Shown here: positions 1 through 11,305 of the stretch, one piece after another
Numbering within the stretch: the first letter of the stretch is position 1
Layout: every line of letters starts with the position of its first letter
NCBI RefSeq assembly: GCF_003265705.1
Contig: NW_020312827.1
Span: 15,840,154 to 15,904,153, forward strand
Reading direction: 5' to 3'
DNA: 64,000 nucleotides
Source: Callorhinus ursinus
Lineage: Eukaryota > Chordata > Mammalia > Carnivora > Otariidae
Notes under the pieces: model-generated
The model's input: the letters and a program-made list of their open reading frames with translations, nothing else
Told to the model about the DNA's origin: nothing
Database searches by the model: none
Position numbers and translations under genes: made by a program

Positions 1-1011
1 CTTTCCTTCTTGTTCATTGTTATGTTTACATGAATATTTTTCAATTGAAACACCAAATCTAATGTAATTACTTGCATATCAGCCTACTAAGAAGATTTAG
101 ACTTTAAAAGTGATTAGTTCAATAAGGTCTTAACAATGTGTAGCACTTCAGGTAAAGATTGATTGGTAGTATTATTGGACAAAACCATATTTGCATTGTT
201 ATTCAATTAGTTGACCTTTTCTCTGCAAAGAATGGCTATAATGGACTCATAGCCTTAGGCCCAAAGGAAAGACTCTTACTCCACTTTAAATTAATATCTG
301 ATATTGTTTTGGTTTTCATATGCATAAATGAACATATGTGAGTATGCACATGCATACATACACTTTTATAATTGAAGACAGTACACTGATTGAAGTCTTT
401 GCAAATGGAAAACAATAAGCAAGTACATCAACAATATTTACATTTTTCTTTTTCAGGCAAACCTTGAACAGCTTAAAAAAGATCCTTTGCCTTTATTGTA
501 GTTACACTTATAAGACTCTTGACTGAATATGAGACTCCTTTTATGGCAGCGAGGTTAATGATTATTGTGTTCTGAAGCATTTCTATTTAATCATGTGCAT
601 TAATGAAGGCAGAATGTCTTACATAAAGAAATAATTAATTTTAACAGTTGGAGTGGTAACATATTCTTCACTGATGCAGACAGCTGGAGTTTGGTACTTA
701 ACTGTGAAATTGCACATTTTCCCAGATATATGTTTTGCATTGATAAAAATATGTGTAAACATGAATTTACTATATAAACATTGTGCTTATTATACCATTA
801 TAAGAGGGGTTAATGATTTAAATGGGAGAATAGATATATTAAGTATAGAATCATGACACAAAAGAGCTTAGATTTCAAAAGTCTTCAGATGAATCATCTC
901 AGAGCTATGACACAGGAATATGATATTTATAATATCTAACATGTAATATAATATAATATGATATACTATAATATATGATGTGATATATAGTATAATATAT
1001 ATGTCCTATAA
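1..1011. other. No recognised element; AT-rich
   Basis: Two short frames of 60-67 codons show no recognisable product. A TA/ATA low-complexity run lies at about 925-1003 (AATATAATATAATATGATAT and similar). Confidence 0.6.
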
Positions 1012-1245
1012 GGTAGGAAGGCATGAACTCTGCAGTCACCAAAATTTGGGGTTAAATTGCAGCTCAATCTCTTACTAATAAAGTGGCATTGAGAAAGTTA
1101 CTTAATTTCTTGTGCCCCAGTTTTATTAATTATACAATGAGAAAGTCTTTCATATCTTAAAGGAATTTTGTAAGAATGAAATAAAGTAACATATGAAGAA
1201 CTCAACATTGTTACCGCGTGATAGTAGTTGCTTTACAAATATTAT
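1012..1245 (+). repeat. MIR (ancient tRNA-derived SINE)
   Basis: Follows the MIR order in sense: a gcatgaactctgcagtcacc head, a TTACTAATAA block, AGTTACTTAATTTCTTGTGCC, a CCAGTTTTATTAAT segment, then a GTAAGAATGAAATAAAGTAA stretch and a diverged tail. Strongly diverged, as expected of this mammal-wide family. Confidence 0.7.
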
Positions 1246-1250
1246 TGTTA

Positions 1251-1322
1251 TTTTAAGATTTATTTATTTGAGAGAGAGAATGTGAGAGGGGAGGGCCAGA
1301 GGGAGAGGGAGAGTCCCGAGCA
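1251..1322 (-). mobile_element. CAN-SINE, 3' fragment
   Basis: Starts with the reverse-complement tail (AAGATTTATTTATTTGAGAG) and runs through the GA-rich region to GGGAGAGTCCCGAGCAG, where it stops. The tRNA-like head is absent, so this is a truncated copy abutting L1 sequence. Confidence 0.75.
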
Positions 1323-1325
1323 GAA

Positions 1326-1560
1326 AAATTACAAATATTTTCCCAATTTGTACTATTTTACATTGCAACTACCAGTGTATGAAAGTTCCAATTTCTCCAC
1401 ATCCTTTTACATTTAGCCATACTAATAGGTGTGCATTGATATCTTACTGTGGTTTTAATTTCCATTTCTCTAATGATGTTGTTCATCTTTTCATATGCTT
1501 ATTTGCTATCCATATATCTTTTTTTTAGATGCATCTGCTCAAATAAGTCAGTCATTTTAA
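1326..1560 (-). mobile_element. Old L1 fragment, 3' end of ORF2
   Basis: The reverse complement contains the L1 ORF2 C-terminal pattern: aataagcatatgaaaagatg, then aaccacagtaagatatcaa, then GGATGTGGAGAAATTGGAAC. Highly diverged with indels, so non-coding. Boundaries are approximate. Confidence 0.7.
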
Positions 1561-1629
1561 TTGAGTTTTTTAATTTGAGTTTTGAGTTTCTTATTTTTCA
1601 GTAAATTAGATACAAATCTTTCCTCGGAT

Positions 1630-2330
1630 ATAGTCAATTCTCATTGTTCTTGGTAGTTGTGTTCTATAGTCACCACAGATACTGAATTAGTGAATGCTGC
1701 ACCATTGCTCCTAGGGAAACTAGAGGTTTAGATTACTACAAGCCCCTACTCACATTTTTATCAACTGTTCAGTACATAACTTTGTTTTATGTGCATTTTT
1801 GTTTAAAGGCACCTAATTGAAAATATATTGTTGATTCATTAACTTTGAACTTGTGACCAATGGCACTCTAACTCCTGTAGGAATAAAGCTTCCCTCAGAC
1901 ACGTAGATTCTCTCTGGGACACATCACAGCTTTCTTGTCCTTAGGAAGATTAGACAGATATTCAGCTCTACTTTTGAGGGCCATTTTGAATAGCAAAATC
2001 ACCATCAAAGAACACATCATGGTGAAAAATGTGGCATTAAATATGCCACAAAATGAACACTGGTTTATAGTATTAGAGCTGGACAAAAGATCACCTTGTC
2101 CCATCTCAGCTAAAAACATGCACGTGGAACATTTCGAAGGGGAAACTTGAAAAGGGCATTTTACCTTGTGTGGGACTTACTGGACATAACAAAGTAAGGG
2201 AAGCTGGAGCCTTAGACATTACTGTCCTGGCAGGTGCTAACAACTTGGCCAAGTATTCTGTTGGGATAGATTTATTATGTCCAATTCTATTTCTCCACAT
2301 CATGCCACCCTGTCAAACTCACTTATTTAG
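1630..2330 (+). mobile_element. Ancient DNA-transposon-like repeat, possibly Tigger/TcMar type
   Basis: The start (tcaattctcattgttcttgg) followed by TCACCACAGATACTGAATTAG and CACCATTGCTCCTAGGGAAA matches a mammal-wide repeat pattern I recall, with termini resembling Tigger-like elements. The family name is uncertain. It contains the apparent donor (2081-2141) of an inverted 61-bp copy found at 2960-3020. Confidence 0.45.
2081..2141. repeat. 61-bp inverted repeat, left (donor) copy
   Basis: Its reverse complement is identical over 61 bases to 2960-3020. Here the sequence fits its surroundings in the ancient repeat at 1630-2330, so this is inferred to be the original. Confidence 0.95.
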
Positions 2331-2397
2331 GTGTTTTTTTTTTAATTCCATCAGATTTTTTATATAGATAATCAGATTATGTGAGTAAATTCATTTC

Positions 2398-2509
2398 ACT
2401 TCTCCTTTAAAATGTGATGCTTTTATTTCTGTTTCTTGCCTGATTTCATTGTCAAGAACTTCTAGTACAGTGCTAAATAGAAGTAGTGAGAGTGGACATT
2501 CTTTTTTTG
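2398..2509. repeat. 112-bp direct repeat, original copy
   Basis: Matches 3140-3251 without gaps at 110 of 112 positions. This copy is in its proper place in the L1 order, followed by TTCCTGATCATAGGGG. Confidence 0.95.
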
Positions 2510-2959
2510 TTCCTGATCATAGGGGAAAAGTATTGAGTTTTTCACTGGTAAGTATGACACTCGTAGGTTTTGGTAGATGCATTCTATCAAACTGAAGAAG
2601 TTCTCTTCTATTACTGGTTTGCCGAGAGATTTTTCAATGACTGTAATTAGGCTTTTGTCAAATGCTTTTTTTTTTTAATTCTGACTGTTAAAATCATTGT
2701 TTCATTTTTCTTATTTCATTGTTAACATGGTGAATTACATTGATTGATCCTAACATTAAATCAACCTTGTATTTCTTGGATAAAACCCATTTGGTCATGA
2801 TATATACATATATATACATATATACACAACATATTTGTATGCATATAATACACATATGTATATGTATTTGAATTTTATATGCTAACATTTTGATTAAATT
2901 TTGCATCTATGTTCATGAGTGTGACTGGTCCATAGTTTTCTTGTAATGTTTTTGTAATG

Positions 2960-3020
2960 CCCTTCGAAATGTTCCACGTGCATGTTTTTAGCTGAGATGG
3001 GACAAGGTGATCTTTTGTCC
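2960..3020. repeat. 61-bp inverted repeat, inserted copy
   Basis: Exact reverse complement of 2081-2141. It interrupts the antisense L1 order between TTTTTGTAATG and ATTATCAGAGTAATAATAAC, replacing roughly ten expected L1 bases. Inferred to be a templated insertion. Confidence 0.95.
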
Positions 3021-3139
3021 ATTATCAGAGTAATAATAACCTCATAGAATAAATTCAGAAGTTTTCCTTCATCCTAAATTTTTTGGAAGAGTTTACATAG
3101 AATTGATATATTGATTATGTTACATGTTTGATGGAATTT

Positions 3140-3251
3140 ACTTCTCCTTTAAAATGTGTTGTTTTTATTTCTGTTTCTTGCCTGATTTCATTGTCAAGAA
3201 CTTCTAGTACAGTGCTAAATAGAAGTAGTGAGAGTGGACATTCTTTTTTTG
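3140..3251. repeat. 112-bp direct repeat, inserted copy
   Basis: Second copy of 2398-2509, differing only at two bases near its left end (GATGC versus GTTGT). It splits the L1 order between TGATGGAATTTA and GAAACTATCTGCACTTGG, which otherwise join as expected for ORF2. Confidence 0.95.
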
Positions 3252-3780
3252 AAACTATCTGCACTTGGAATTGTCTTTACAGGAAGGTTTTTAAACTACA
3301 AATTCAATTATTTTAATATATAGTAGGTCTTAGGTTATCTAGTTTTTCTTGAATAAGCTTTAGTAATTTCTCTCTTTCAAGGAATTTTCCCATTTAATCT
3401 GACTTGTCAGATTTATTGATATAACAATATTCATAAGAGTCATAGATATTACCATTTTTTATCTGTAGAGTCTGTAGCAATGTCAACTCTTTCACTCACG
3501 ATTTCAGTATTTGTGTCTTCTTTTTCCTGATAAATTTGACTAGATACTCTCCAATTTCATTGATCTTCTCAGAGTCAGCTTTTCATTCCTTTGATTTTCT
3601 TTATTATTTGTCTCCTATTTCATTGATTTCTGCTCTGATCTATATTATTACCTTTCTTATGCTTTGTACTTCATTTGCTTTAATCTTTCTAGTTTTTTGT
3701 TGTTATAGTTGTTGAAGTTGACATTGCTGAGTTGAAATTTTTTCTTATCTAATATAGGTAGAAAACATTATTTTGCTGTC

Positions 3781-4736
3781 CCACCTCTAAAATTTTAACT
3801 CTGCAACCTCTTTGAAATCACTTTACTTTTGAGTTTTATCTCCTTTATCTGTCAAGTGGGAATATCAATTCTTTTCTGATCAGTCACCAAATCTGCTTGA
3901 CAAAACTATCAAGAATCAAATGATGATATTATATGGCAAAAAGGCAAAACACTATTATAGGTTAAACAGGCATATGTTATTATTGTATTTGGCCACTTTT
4001 CACAGTTCTAAACAGCCTAAATAACTTTTTTTTATTTTATAAATTAAATTGAAGATAATATTTTCTATTTTGTTTTTCATGCATGTAGCTTTCTCGAAAA
4101 CCCCTAAATAAAATTCAGTGAGTCTCATCAACTAGGATGCCTAGGGAAAAATATTGGTATGTCTTTTTTTGTTTCAATTCCTATATATATTTACTTTCTG
4201 AGAAATGGGCTTTATATTGTGTGAAGGAAATTTCCCTCCTCCTTTCCTTGTGAAGTGGTTTTAGGAGCAGGTGGCATAGCTTTAGGGGGATCTCTCTCCC
4301 CTGAGGGAGGTCAGGTATTGATCAGCTCTGAAATGAATGTCTTGCTCTCAACAATCCCCCACATTGACTATCTGCTCACTTTGCCAATTAAAGCAGGTAG
4401 AGAGTTATGTTTTACCTTTGGGTTCAGTTTTGGACCAGGCATCTATGATTTCTTTTAAATTTGCCTTTGATCCGGAATCCAGATTCCCTAAAAACTTTGC
4501 CTTCCTTGCTTCTTGAAGGCATGAAGTTTTTGTTACACAAGATTTTCAGATGTCTTTGTTGATTCACAAATAAGGAGGATGAGAAAAAATAAAAAATAAA
4601 TAAATCCATGGTCAGGTCTAAGTAAATAATGAAAAAGAAAACTTGAAACAGTTTATTTTTAAAAGAGTTAGAAATAGAAATATCCCACATTTAGGAGCCG
4701 TCGACTAAAGGACAAAGGTAATTCCATGAGTTTTTA
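3781..4736. other. No recognised element
   Basis: AT-rich sequence to the right of the L1 fragment. I see no gene, repeat boundary or structured motif that I can support. Confidence 0.5.
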
Positions 4737-4860
4737 ATTCATTTAACGAATATTTATTGAGTGACAGCTGTATACCTGCCAGGCTCTGGTCATAGCACCA
4801 GAGATAACAGTGGTGACCAAGACAGGTGTGGTCTTATATAGAACTTACATCCTCATTCTT
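4737..4860. repeat. Ancient mammalian interspersed repeat, family not named
   Basis: The run ATTCATTTAACGAATATTTA, TTGAGTGACAGCTGTATACC, CAGAGATAACAGTGGTGACC and AGAACTTACATCCT follows a common mammal-wide repeat pattern (also seen at 41868 and 48590). I do not assign a family. Confidence 0.5.
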
Positions 4861-5040
4861 CCAATGTTCAGTTCCTCCTTTGGCTTGTAAGTTTAGTTTG
4901 AGTTTGGTGCTTGTGTCTGCAACTTGACTGAGTTGTGACTAATATACATTTGAATAGTTTCTCATTTGCCTCCAGAAATATTTAATTGTTCACTTACTCT
5001 GGTGAATGTGGAAGACACAAAAGTAAGAGATAGAGAATTC

Positions 5041-5259
5041 TTTTTTTTTTTTTTTTTTTAAGATTTTATTTATTTATTTGAAAGCTAGAGAGAGAAAGAG
5101 TGAGCACAAGCACGGGAAGTGGCAGGCAGAGGGAGAGAGAGAGAAGCAGGCTCCCTGACAAGCCGGGAGCCGGATGAGCAGGGGCTCAATCCCAGGACCC
5201 TGGCATCATGACCTGACCTGAAGGCAGACGCTTAACTGACTGGGCCACCCAGGCGCCCT
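5041..5259 (-). mobile_element. CAN-SINE, near full length
   Basis: Poly-T, AAGATTTTATTTATTTATTT, a GA-rich region, then CCCAGGACCCTGGCATCATG and the head GGCCACCCAGGCGCCC. An imperfect 14-bp TSD (12 of 14 match, GAGATxxAGAATTC) lies at 5027-5040 and 5260-5273. Confidence 0.95.
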
Positions 5260-6119
5260 GAGATCAAGAATTCTTTATATCAGGAGGTCATAATCCCTTG
5301 AGAAGAGAAACTCTGCTTAGTCCATGATTAATAACTTACAAATCTACACCAACATGACACAAATATATATTTGTATCCTTTTAGGTTTACAGTGGTCTCC
5401 TGACCTCACAACCATCTTAGAGTAAGGGTGTGTCACCCTTACCCTAAGGTAAGGTATCACCACCTTCTGTGGTGATAGGATAAGTGAGTCTGCAGGGTCT
5501 TGAATCCCATGCAGTGAGACCTCCTTACTAAATGACTGGGTCAGCAGACCCATTCTCAAGTTGCTGGAAGAAAAGTGCAGATTTACATGTAGGGTTGCTT
5601 GTGGTGGTCTTTCCCTAGGCATCCTGTCTTCTCAGTTGTGGGGCCAAAGTGCAGCTTCGAGATGAATTCCATACTTTACTCTTTCCTGATATTCTTCCCT
5701 CCTCTAAACTTTTCCTTTATAGAAAATCTGGAACTTCTAAAGTGCTGTCACATCCTCATATGGATTTTCTTGCATTTTGTCTCTTCTATGACATAGTAAG
5801 ATATGTTGACCCTTGAAAAAGGTCATCTATTCTGCGTCTGTCCTTGCAGTACACAGGTATGTTTATCCCTTCCTCATGAAGGTCACCTCTTCTCCTTAAT
5901 ACTGGAGACTGGAGACTTCTTCCTGCAGCCCAACAGAGTAAACCATGAACTTCTTACAGATAAATTTGGGGCCATGTATTTGGATGATCTCTCTCCACAA
6001 ACTCTGCTCTGATGGTTAATCTTTTGTTCATTATTGTATATTGGGAGCTTGTGGATGTAATTATTGGTCAGAGAGCCAGAGCAAGTTAGAAGTGAAGCTT
6101 GAGGAATGTATAAATGGTA

Positions 6120-6186
6120 TCAGAATAAATCTATTTGAGCAGAGAAATCTATTTGGGTCAGAATAAATCTATTTGAGCAGAGAAAT
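6120..6186. repeat. Tandem duplication, 38-bp period, about 1.8 copies
   Basis: The 29-base unit TCAGAATAAATCTATTTGAG- continuing through CAGAGAAAT occurs identically at 6120-6148 and 6158-6186. The spacer also repeats part of the unit (CTATTTGGG). Confidence 0.95.
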
Positions 6187-6384
6187 TAAAAATTGTTTCT
6201 ACTCCTTCATCATCATCATCAGTGGGTTAGTTATTCTTCTCAAAGTGACATTAGTAGATAGATCCATGAATCCACTCCCCAAATGGCCATGTTGAAAGGC
6301 AGAAATGGAACAGTTCACTTTGTTTGTAGTTCCTTGTAAGAGTGGGGAAAAGAAAAAAAAAAAAAAGAAAAACCCATCTCAGAA

Positions 6385-6770
6385 GCTATGACAGATGAAT
6401 TTTGAATGTTTCCTCAAAATTCATGTGTTGAAGCCCTAACCCCCAGTGTGGCTCTATCTGATGATAGTGTCTTTAGGAGATAATAAAGGTTAAATGTCCC
6501 TAGAAGTTGGAATCCTAGTCTTATAGGACTAGAACCTTACAAGACAAGGAAGAAAGATTCTCTCTCTCTCTCTCTCCTCCCCATGTGAGGGCACAAGGAG
6601 AAAGCAGCCATCTGAAAGCCGAGAAGAGCGCTCTCACCAGGAACCAAATTAGCAGGTACCTTGATCTTGGACTTTCTAGCTTCCGGAACTGTGAGAAAGT
6701 AAATTCTTATTGTTAAAGCCACCCAGACTATAGTAGTTTGTTATGGCAGCCTGAGAAAACTAAGACAGAG
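6385..6770 (+). mobile_element. Solo LTR-like repeat, MaLR (MLT1/MST) type
   Basis: The order ATTCATGTGTTGAAGCCCTA, ACCCCCAGTGTGGC, TGTGAGGGCACAAGGAGAAA, CCTTGATCTTGGACTTTC, AACTGTGAGAAAGTAAATTC, AAAGCCACCCAGACTATAGT and CCTGAGAAAACTAAGACA is the typical MaLR LTR pattern. A CT run (6558-6577) lies inside. No internal retroviral region is present. Confidence 0.7.
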
Positions 6771-6774
6771 GGAA

Positions 6775-8029
6775 GTACCTCCAGATGACTCACCTTTATT
6801 CTCTTTGGCTGGAACAATGTCATATGCCTACTGTTTCTATGCCAATCAATTTCAAAGGCAATCCATAGCTTAACCAGTAGCTCTCACCCAATCAAGAGTC
6901 ATTTTGCCCTCACAGGACATTTACCAAATGCTGGAGAAGTGTGAATTATTGATCTGAGACCAGACTCCCATAGAGCATTTGCCAGGAAATTGCATGCCCT
7001 TTGGCACCTCCATGGAAATGTGATGAGGCTGCTGAGGCTGTGTCTGGATTTCCAGGCAGATACACTATGCGGCATGTCCTTGTGTTTTTTCTACTGATGC
7101 CAAGCCCTGCAGGAACTGGGATGGGGGTGGGTGGGTGCTGAGTGAGGAGAAAGAAAATGGCAGGATATGGAGTGGGTGGATCTGAGACCTGATGTTTTCC
7201 CAGGCTACACTCAGCAACATATACTGGTCTCAGATCCTCATACTAATCTCTGTTCTATCCTTCCCAGATTTCATATTAGGATTTTGACCAAATGCTACCT
7301 GGGGAATGGGTGTGAGGTCAAAGCACAAGGTACCTTTACAAAGTCCACAACAGCATTTAACTCTTTTGCTCACTTCCCTGATCTTACGTCTTAATTCTAG
7401 CCCATGGGATATTTCTCTAATGTGGTGATGATGTTGAACTTTGTGTCTCTGGGAAGCAATTGAGGTTAAGAAATCCTTTATCCTTTTCTTTTTCAGAAAA
7501 GGCAAATAACAGAAAACCACCATAGTCTCACATATACCTTTGTTTATCTGCCTCTATAAAACCCCAAGCCTCCTTTTTCTTTAAGTTGTTCTTTATTAAT
7601 GAACTTCTCTATTGCAATGGTCTGAATAAAATCATCTCTTTAATGTCTAGTGCATTTCATCTTTTTTACTGAGTATGTAGGAAGCCTGGCTATTACTGAT
7701 CATGCATTCTCTGCTGCCTATTGTTTATGAAAAAAATTTTATGCCTTCAGTCATTCCAGGCTCTGAATTTTGCTTCTAAAGAATGTAAAAAAAAAAAAAG
7801 AACACACACAAAAAAACCCACTAAATCCTTTATTTCATACAAAACTGTGCCAAGAATTTAAGTGTCTATTTGAAATTCAAAAATAGAGCATTGGGTCTCC
7901 TTTCTTGCATGTCTGTTGTTACAATTCCAACTAGAAAGAAGAAAATATCAAATGCCATTGCAATTGCATAAAGGAATGAGTAATGGGTGAAAAGAAGCAG
8001 AGGTTAATATTTTTAAAATATTTCCTATC
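6775..8029. other. No recognised element
   Basis: Apparently single-copy sequence with short A-runs near 7788-7799. The 97-codon antisense frame at 7230-7523 matches nothing I know. Confidence 0.5.
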
Positions 8030-8145
8030 ACATGAAGTTCTCATGAGGTCATGTATGTGAAGCACTTCGAACAGTTTCTGGTATATAAGAGGTGCCCAAT
8101 AAATTTCACTTTTATTATTGTCATGACCATTGTCATCATCTTTGT
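8030..8145 (+). repeat. MIR 3' fragment
   Basis: GTGAAGCACTTCGAACAGTT, TCTGGTATATAAGAGGTGCC and CAATAAATTTCACTTTTATT correspond to the MIR end (agcgcttagaacagtgcctg then caataaatg). Confidence 0.65.
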
Positions 8146-9248
8146 GAAATATTTTAGTCATTGGGGAATTTTAGGTAATTTGGTTTCAGTCACAGTCTCT
8201 TTCAAAGCTTTTCCTTTTCTTTATTTTTAAACCGACTTATCCTAGGAGCTTTGATCATAAACTAGTATAATCATCTAAAAGGGTTTGGCACCTCCTGAAA
8301 TAAAGGAAAGACGTTTTTTAAAGCCTAAATATAATCTTCCCAGTGTTTTGGTTTATCCTCAAAAAGAAAAGCATAATGTAGGAAGGGAAAAGAAGGATTA
8401 CTGGGCAGAAAGATATAATACCAACCTTGGGAAGGAATTTTTAAAACTAAAATTTACTAGTGCCAGAAGCTTTAGGAAAAAAAAAAAAAGTCTTAAATAA
8501 AGCTTTTGTGTGGTCCCTGGCTTAGAACACAAAATCTGGAGGAAATTACCATTGGAGTAAACAGTAGGATCTGAGCTTTGTCTGACACAGACAAATTCTG
8601 AGAAATTAGAAATTAATGTCAGTGATAGATGAAACTGTCAGGCCAAAAACTAATTGGGAACACTTAGAAGGGAAATCTGTTGAAGCCTAATGTAAGATCT
8701 TAAAAGTATTTTAAGAAGCTACAGAGAATATACTTTCCATTGTAAATAATTTTGCAGTTTAGCCCACTATTTTTTTTTTTACTTATTTCACAATGATATA
8801 TACAATGGGTAGTATAGGTATAGTTTTACAGTAGACACAGGTACAAACACATATACATAAATATTCCATGCTTTTTTTTTCATGTCCAACACATTATTTT
8901 TTTCTGAGCAAATATTTTCTGAAGAAATGAGTGCAACCTACTGTTCATGTACCCTAAAATAATTGTCAAATAAAGGGAAATTACATTACTTAATAGTGAT
9001 ATTTTTTAAATGCCACAAGGTGACATAATCTATTACATACACATCAAACCCTGAAGTGGCATTCTATGGGTTTTAGAGTCCTTCTATTGCACAAGATTGC
9101 AAGGGCATCAAAAGGGAGAGTCAGATGAAAACCATGCAATAATTTAGAATAGATCTAATTGCTACTCTTTTCTGGAAACTTTTTTTTTTTCCTCTTAATT
9201 CAAAAGGTTTAGATCTTCGCGGGGGCAAATTCTTAAAACTGTAAGGGA

Positions 9249-9391
9249 GGGGTGCCTGGGTGACTCATTTGGTTAAGCATCTGCCTTTGGCTCTGGTCAT
9301 GATCCCAAGGTCCTGGAATCAAGCCCCATGTGGGGCTCCCTGCTCTACAGGGGAATCTGCTTCTCCCTCTTCCTCTCCCTCTGCCCCTCAC

Positions 9392-9432
<41 letters not shown>

Positions 9433-9460
9433 CAAATAAATAAGTAAAATCTTAAAAAAA
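9249..9460 (+). mobile_element. CAN-SINE, full length
   Basis: Head GGGTGCCTGGGTGACTCATT, a long CT microsatellite (about 9394-9429) and tail CTCAAATAAATAAGTAAAAT. TSD AAAACTGTAAGGGA at 9235-9248 versus AAAACTGTTAGGGA at 9461-9474 (13 of 14). Confidence 0.95.
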
Positions 9461-10191
9461 AAAACTGTTAGGGAAAATGTGTATTTTAAGGGAAAAGCAT
9501 GCATTGTCTAGAGCAAACTCTTCAGGGTTATCTGACTAGATTCTCTGGGAGCTATTTTATGACTGTGTAAATCCTGGATAAGGGAAAGCAATGCAAACTC
9601 ACTCTTGTCTATAGACATGCAAATATATTCCATCCAGGGAGGTTCAGTCACCTTCCCCAGGAGAAGCCCTGTTCATCTATTTGTAAATGCATTTCAAAAG
9701 TCTTTTCTCCCTGTGAATTTGTCCTTCTTTGACTTCTTTGAACCAGTCATAACATCTGCCTGGTTCTCTCATTTCATTAATTCATTAAATAAAATCGTCA
9801 ACTCCTGTTCTCTTTAGATCTGTGTGTAAGCCATAATTTTACCTGTTTTTGAAAAATAAACCTTAACAAAACTTATGCAGACACCTGATGAATAATGTAG
9901 TTTTGCCCAGTTATCAAGGGGGTAGAGGAGTTCAACCCTGCATGAGTTTGCTGCACATCTACTCTTTGAGCAAAAGCAAGCTCCCTGCTAGAACATGAAA
10001 GGGTAAATAAGTGAAGCATTAATGTGCCTCCTGTAAGAAATTGGAAATATAGTACACTAGAGATTGGAGTGTTATTAGTTATACTACAAAAAAGGACTTG
10101 AACTGGTTACTTAAAGCACTTTGAGAACTGCTACTTCATATGGGGCAGAGCTGATATATGTGAACAGGACTCTTGAATAAATAGCATGACC

Positions 10192-10390
10192 CCAGGGCAC
10201 CTGGGGGGCTCAGTTGGTTAAGCTTCTGCCTTCAGCTCAGGTCATTATCTCAGGGTCCTGGGATCCAGCCCCACTTTGGGCTCCCTGCTCAGCTGGGAGC
10301 CTGCTTCTACCTCTCTCTCCGCCCGTCCCCCCTGCTCATGCACTCTCTCTCTCTCTCTTTCTTTGTCAAAATAAATAAAATCTTAAAAAA
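10192..10390 (+). mobile_element. CAN-SINE, full length
   Basis: Head AGGGCACCTGGGGGGCTCAG and tail GTCAAAATAAATAAAATCTT. Perfect 13-bp TSD AAATAGCATGACC at 10179-10191 and 10391-10403. Confidence 0.95.
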
Positions 10391-10677
10391 AAATAGCATG
10401 ACCTTGATATGGATCTCAGAAGGTGGGTAGGATTTCAGTACATAGTATTTAAATAAAGAGATCACCGGAGTGACAGAAACAATCAGGGCTAGGGCTAAGT
10501 TGAGGAGGAGACGAATATGCTCAGAGAGAACAAATTACCTGCTCTTCCTTCCTGACACCATTTTTGTATCGCTTATAATGAATTGCCTTGGATTTACAGT
10601 TAGGTATAGAAGTTATTAATTCAATAAGTATTTTAGCAAATAGTTTATTATCTATTTTCCCCATAGACCAGGGTTTC

Positions 10678-10707
10678 TTTTTTTTTTAAGATTTTATTTA
10701 TTTATTC

Positions 10708-10738
<31 letters not shown>

Positions 10739-10860
10739 GCAGAGGGAGAAGCAGGCTCCCAAGGAGCAGGGAGCCCGATGCGGGACTTGATCCCAGGACC
10801 CTGGGATCATGACCTGAGCTGAAGGCAGACGCTTAACCATCTGAGCCACCCAGGCGCCCT
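10678..10860 (-). mobile_element. CAN-SINE inserted beside another SINE
   Basis: Poly-T, AAGATTTTATTTATTTATTC, a GA run, CCAGGACCCTGGGATCATG, head GAGCCACCCAGGCGCCCT. 8-bp TSD AGGGTTTC at 10670-10677 and 10861-10868. It lies at the tail end of the SINE at 10869-11060, so it inserted later. Confidence 0.92.
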
Positions 10861-10868
10861 AGGGTTTC

Positions 10869-11060
10869 ATATATATATATATATTTAATTTATTTATTTG
10901 AGAGAGAGAGAGAGAGTGAACACAAGATGGGGGAAGGGCAGAGAGAGAAGCAGACTCCCCGTGGAGCAGGGAGCTCATCGTGGTGCTTGATCCTAGGACC
11001 CCAGGATCATGACCTGAGCTGAAGGCAGACACTTAACCGACTGAGCAACCCAGGCACCCC
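10869..11060 (-). mobile_element. CAN-SINE, older of a stacked pair
   Basis: Tail ATATATATATATATTTAATT, then a GA run and CCCAGGATCATGACCTGAGC, ending in the head ACTGAGCAACCCAGGCACCCC. Probable TSD TAGACCAGGGT (10664-10674) versus TAGACAAGGGT (11061-11071), split by the later SINE. Confidence 0.9.
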
Positions 11061-11305
11061 TAGACAAGGGTGCCTTAGCAGCGGCATAATTGGCATTTTA
11101 GAGAGGAAAATTCTTTGTTGTGGGGAGGGGCACTCTTCTGTACATTGTAAGATGTTTAGCAGCATTCCTGGTTTTGATCTGCTAGTTACTGCTACACCCT
11201 GAGTTGTAACAAACAAAAATGTTTCCAGACATTGTCCAATGCCCCTTCTGGGACTGCAGCTCTTGGGGGTGGAAAGTGCTCCCAGTTGAAATCCACTGCT
11301 ACAAA
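11061..11305. mobile_element. Nonautonomous hAT-type (MER5-like) DNA transposon
   Basis: ATTGGCATTTTAGAGAGG, AATTCTTTGTTGTGGGGAGG, TACATTGTAAGATGTTTAGC, AGCATTCCTGG, AAAAATGTTTCCAGACATTG and GTTGAAATCCACTG match a mammal-wide Charlie-related element with short inverted termini. Its left terminus (CAGGGTTTC at 10669) appears separated from the body by the two SINEs. Confidence 0.65.

Larger units (their letters stand above)
2331..3780 (-). mobile_element. L1 ORF2 fragment, antisense
   Basis: The plus strand shows the antisense ORF2 reverse-transcriptase order: TTATTTCTGTTTCTTGCCTG, agagtggacattc, gtcaaatgctttttt, ACATTGATTGATCC, TTGGTCATGATATA, GCATCTATGTTCATGAGTG, CTCATAGAATAAATTC, ATTTTTTGGAAGAGTTTACA, and near the right end ATTTCATTGATTTCTGCTCT. 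Many stops and indels. Two foreign short segments interrupt the order at 2960-3020 and 3140-3251. An AT-rich run lies at 2797-2866. Confidence 0.85.
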
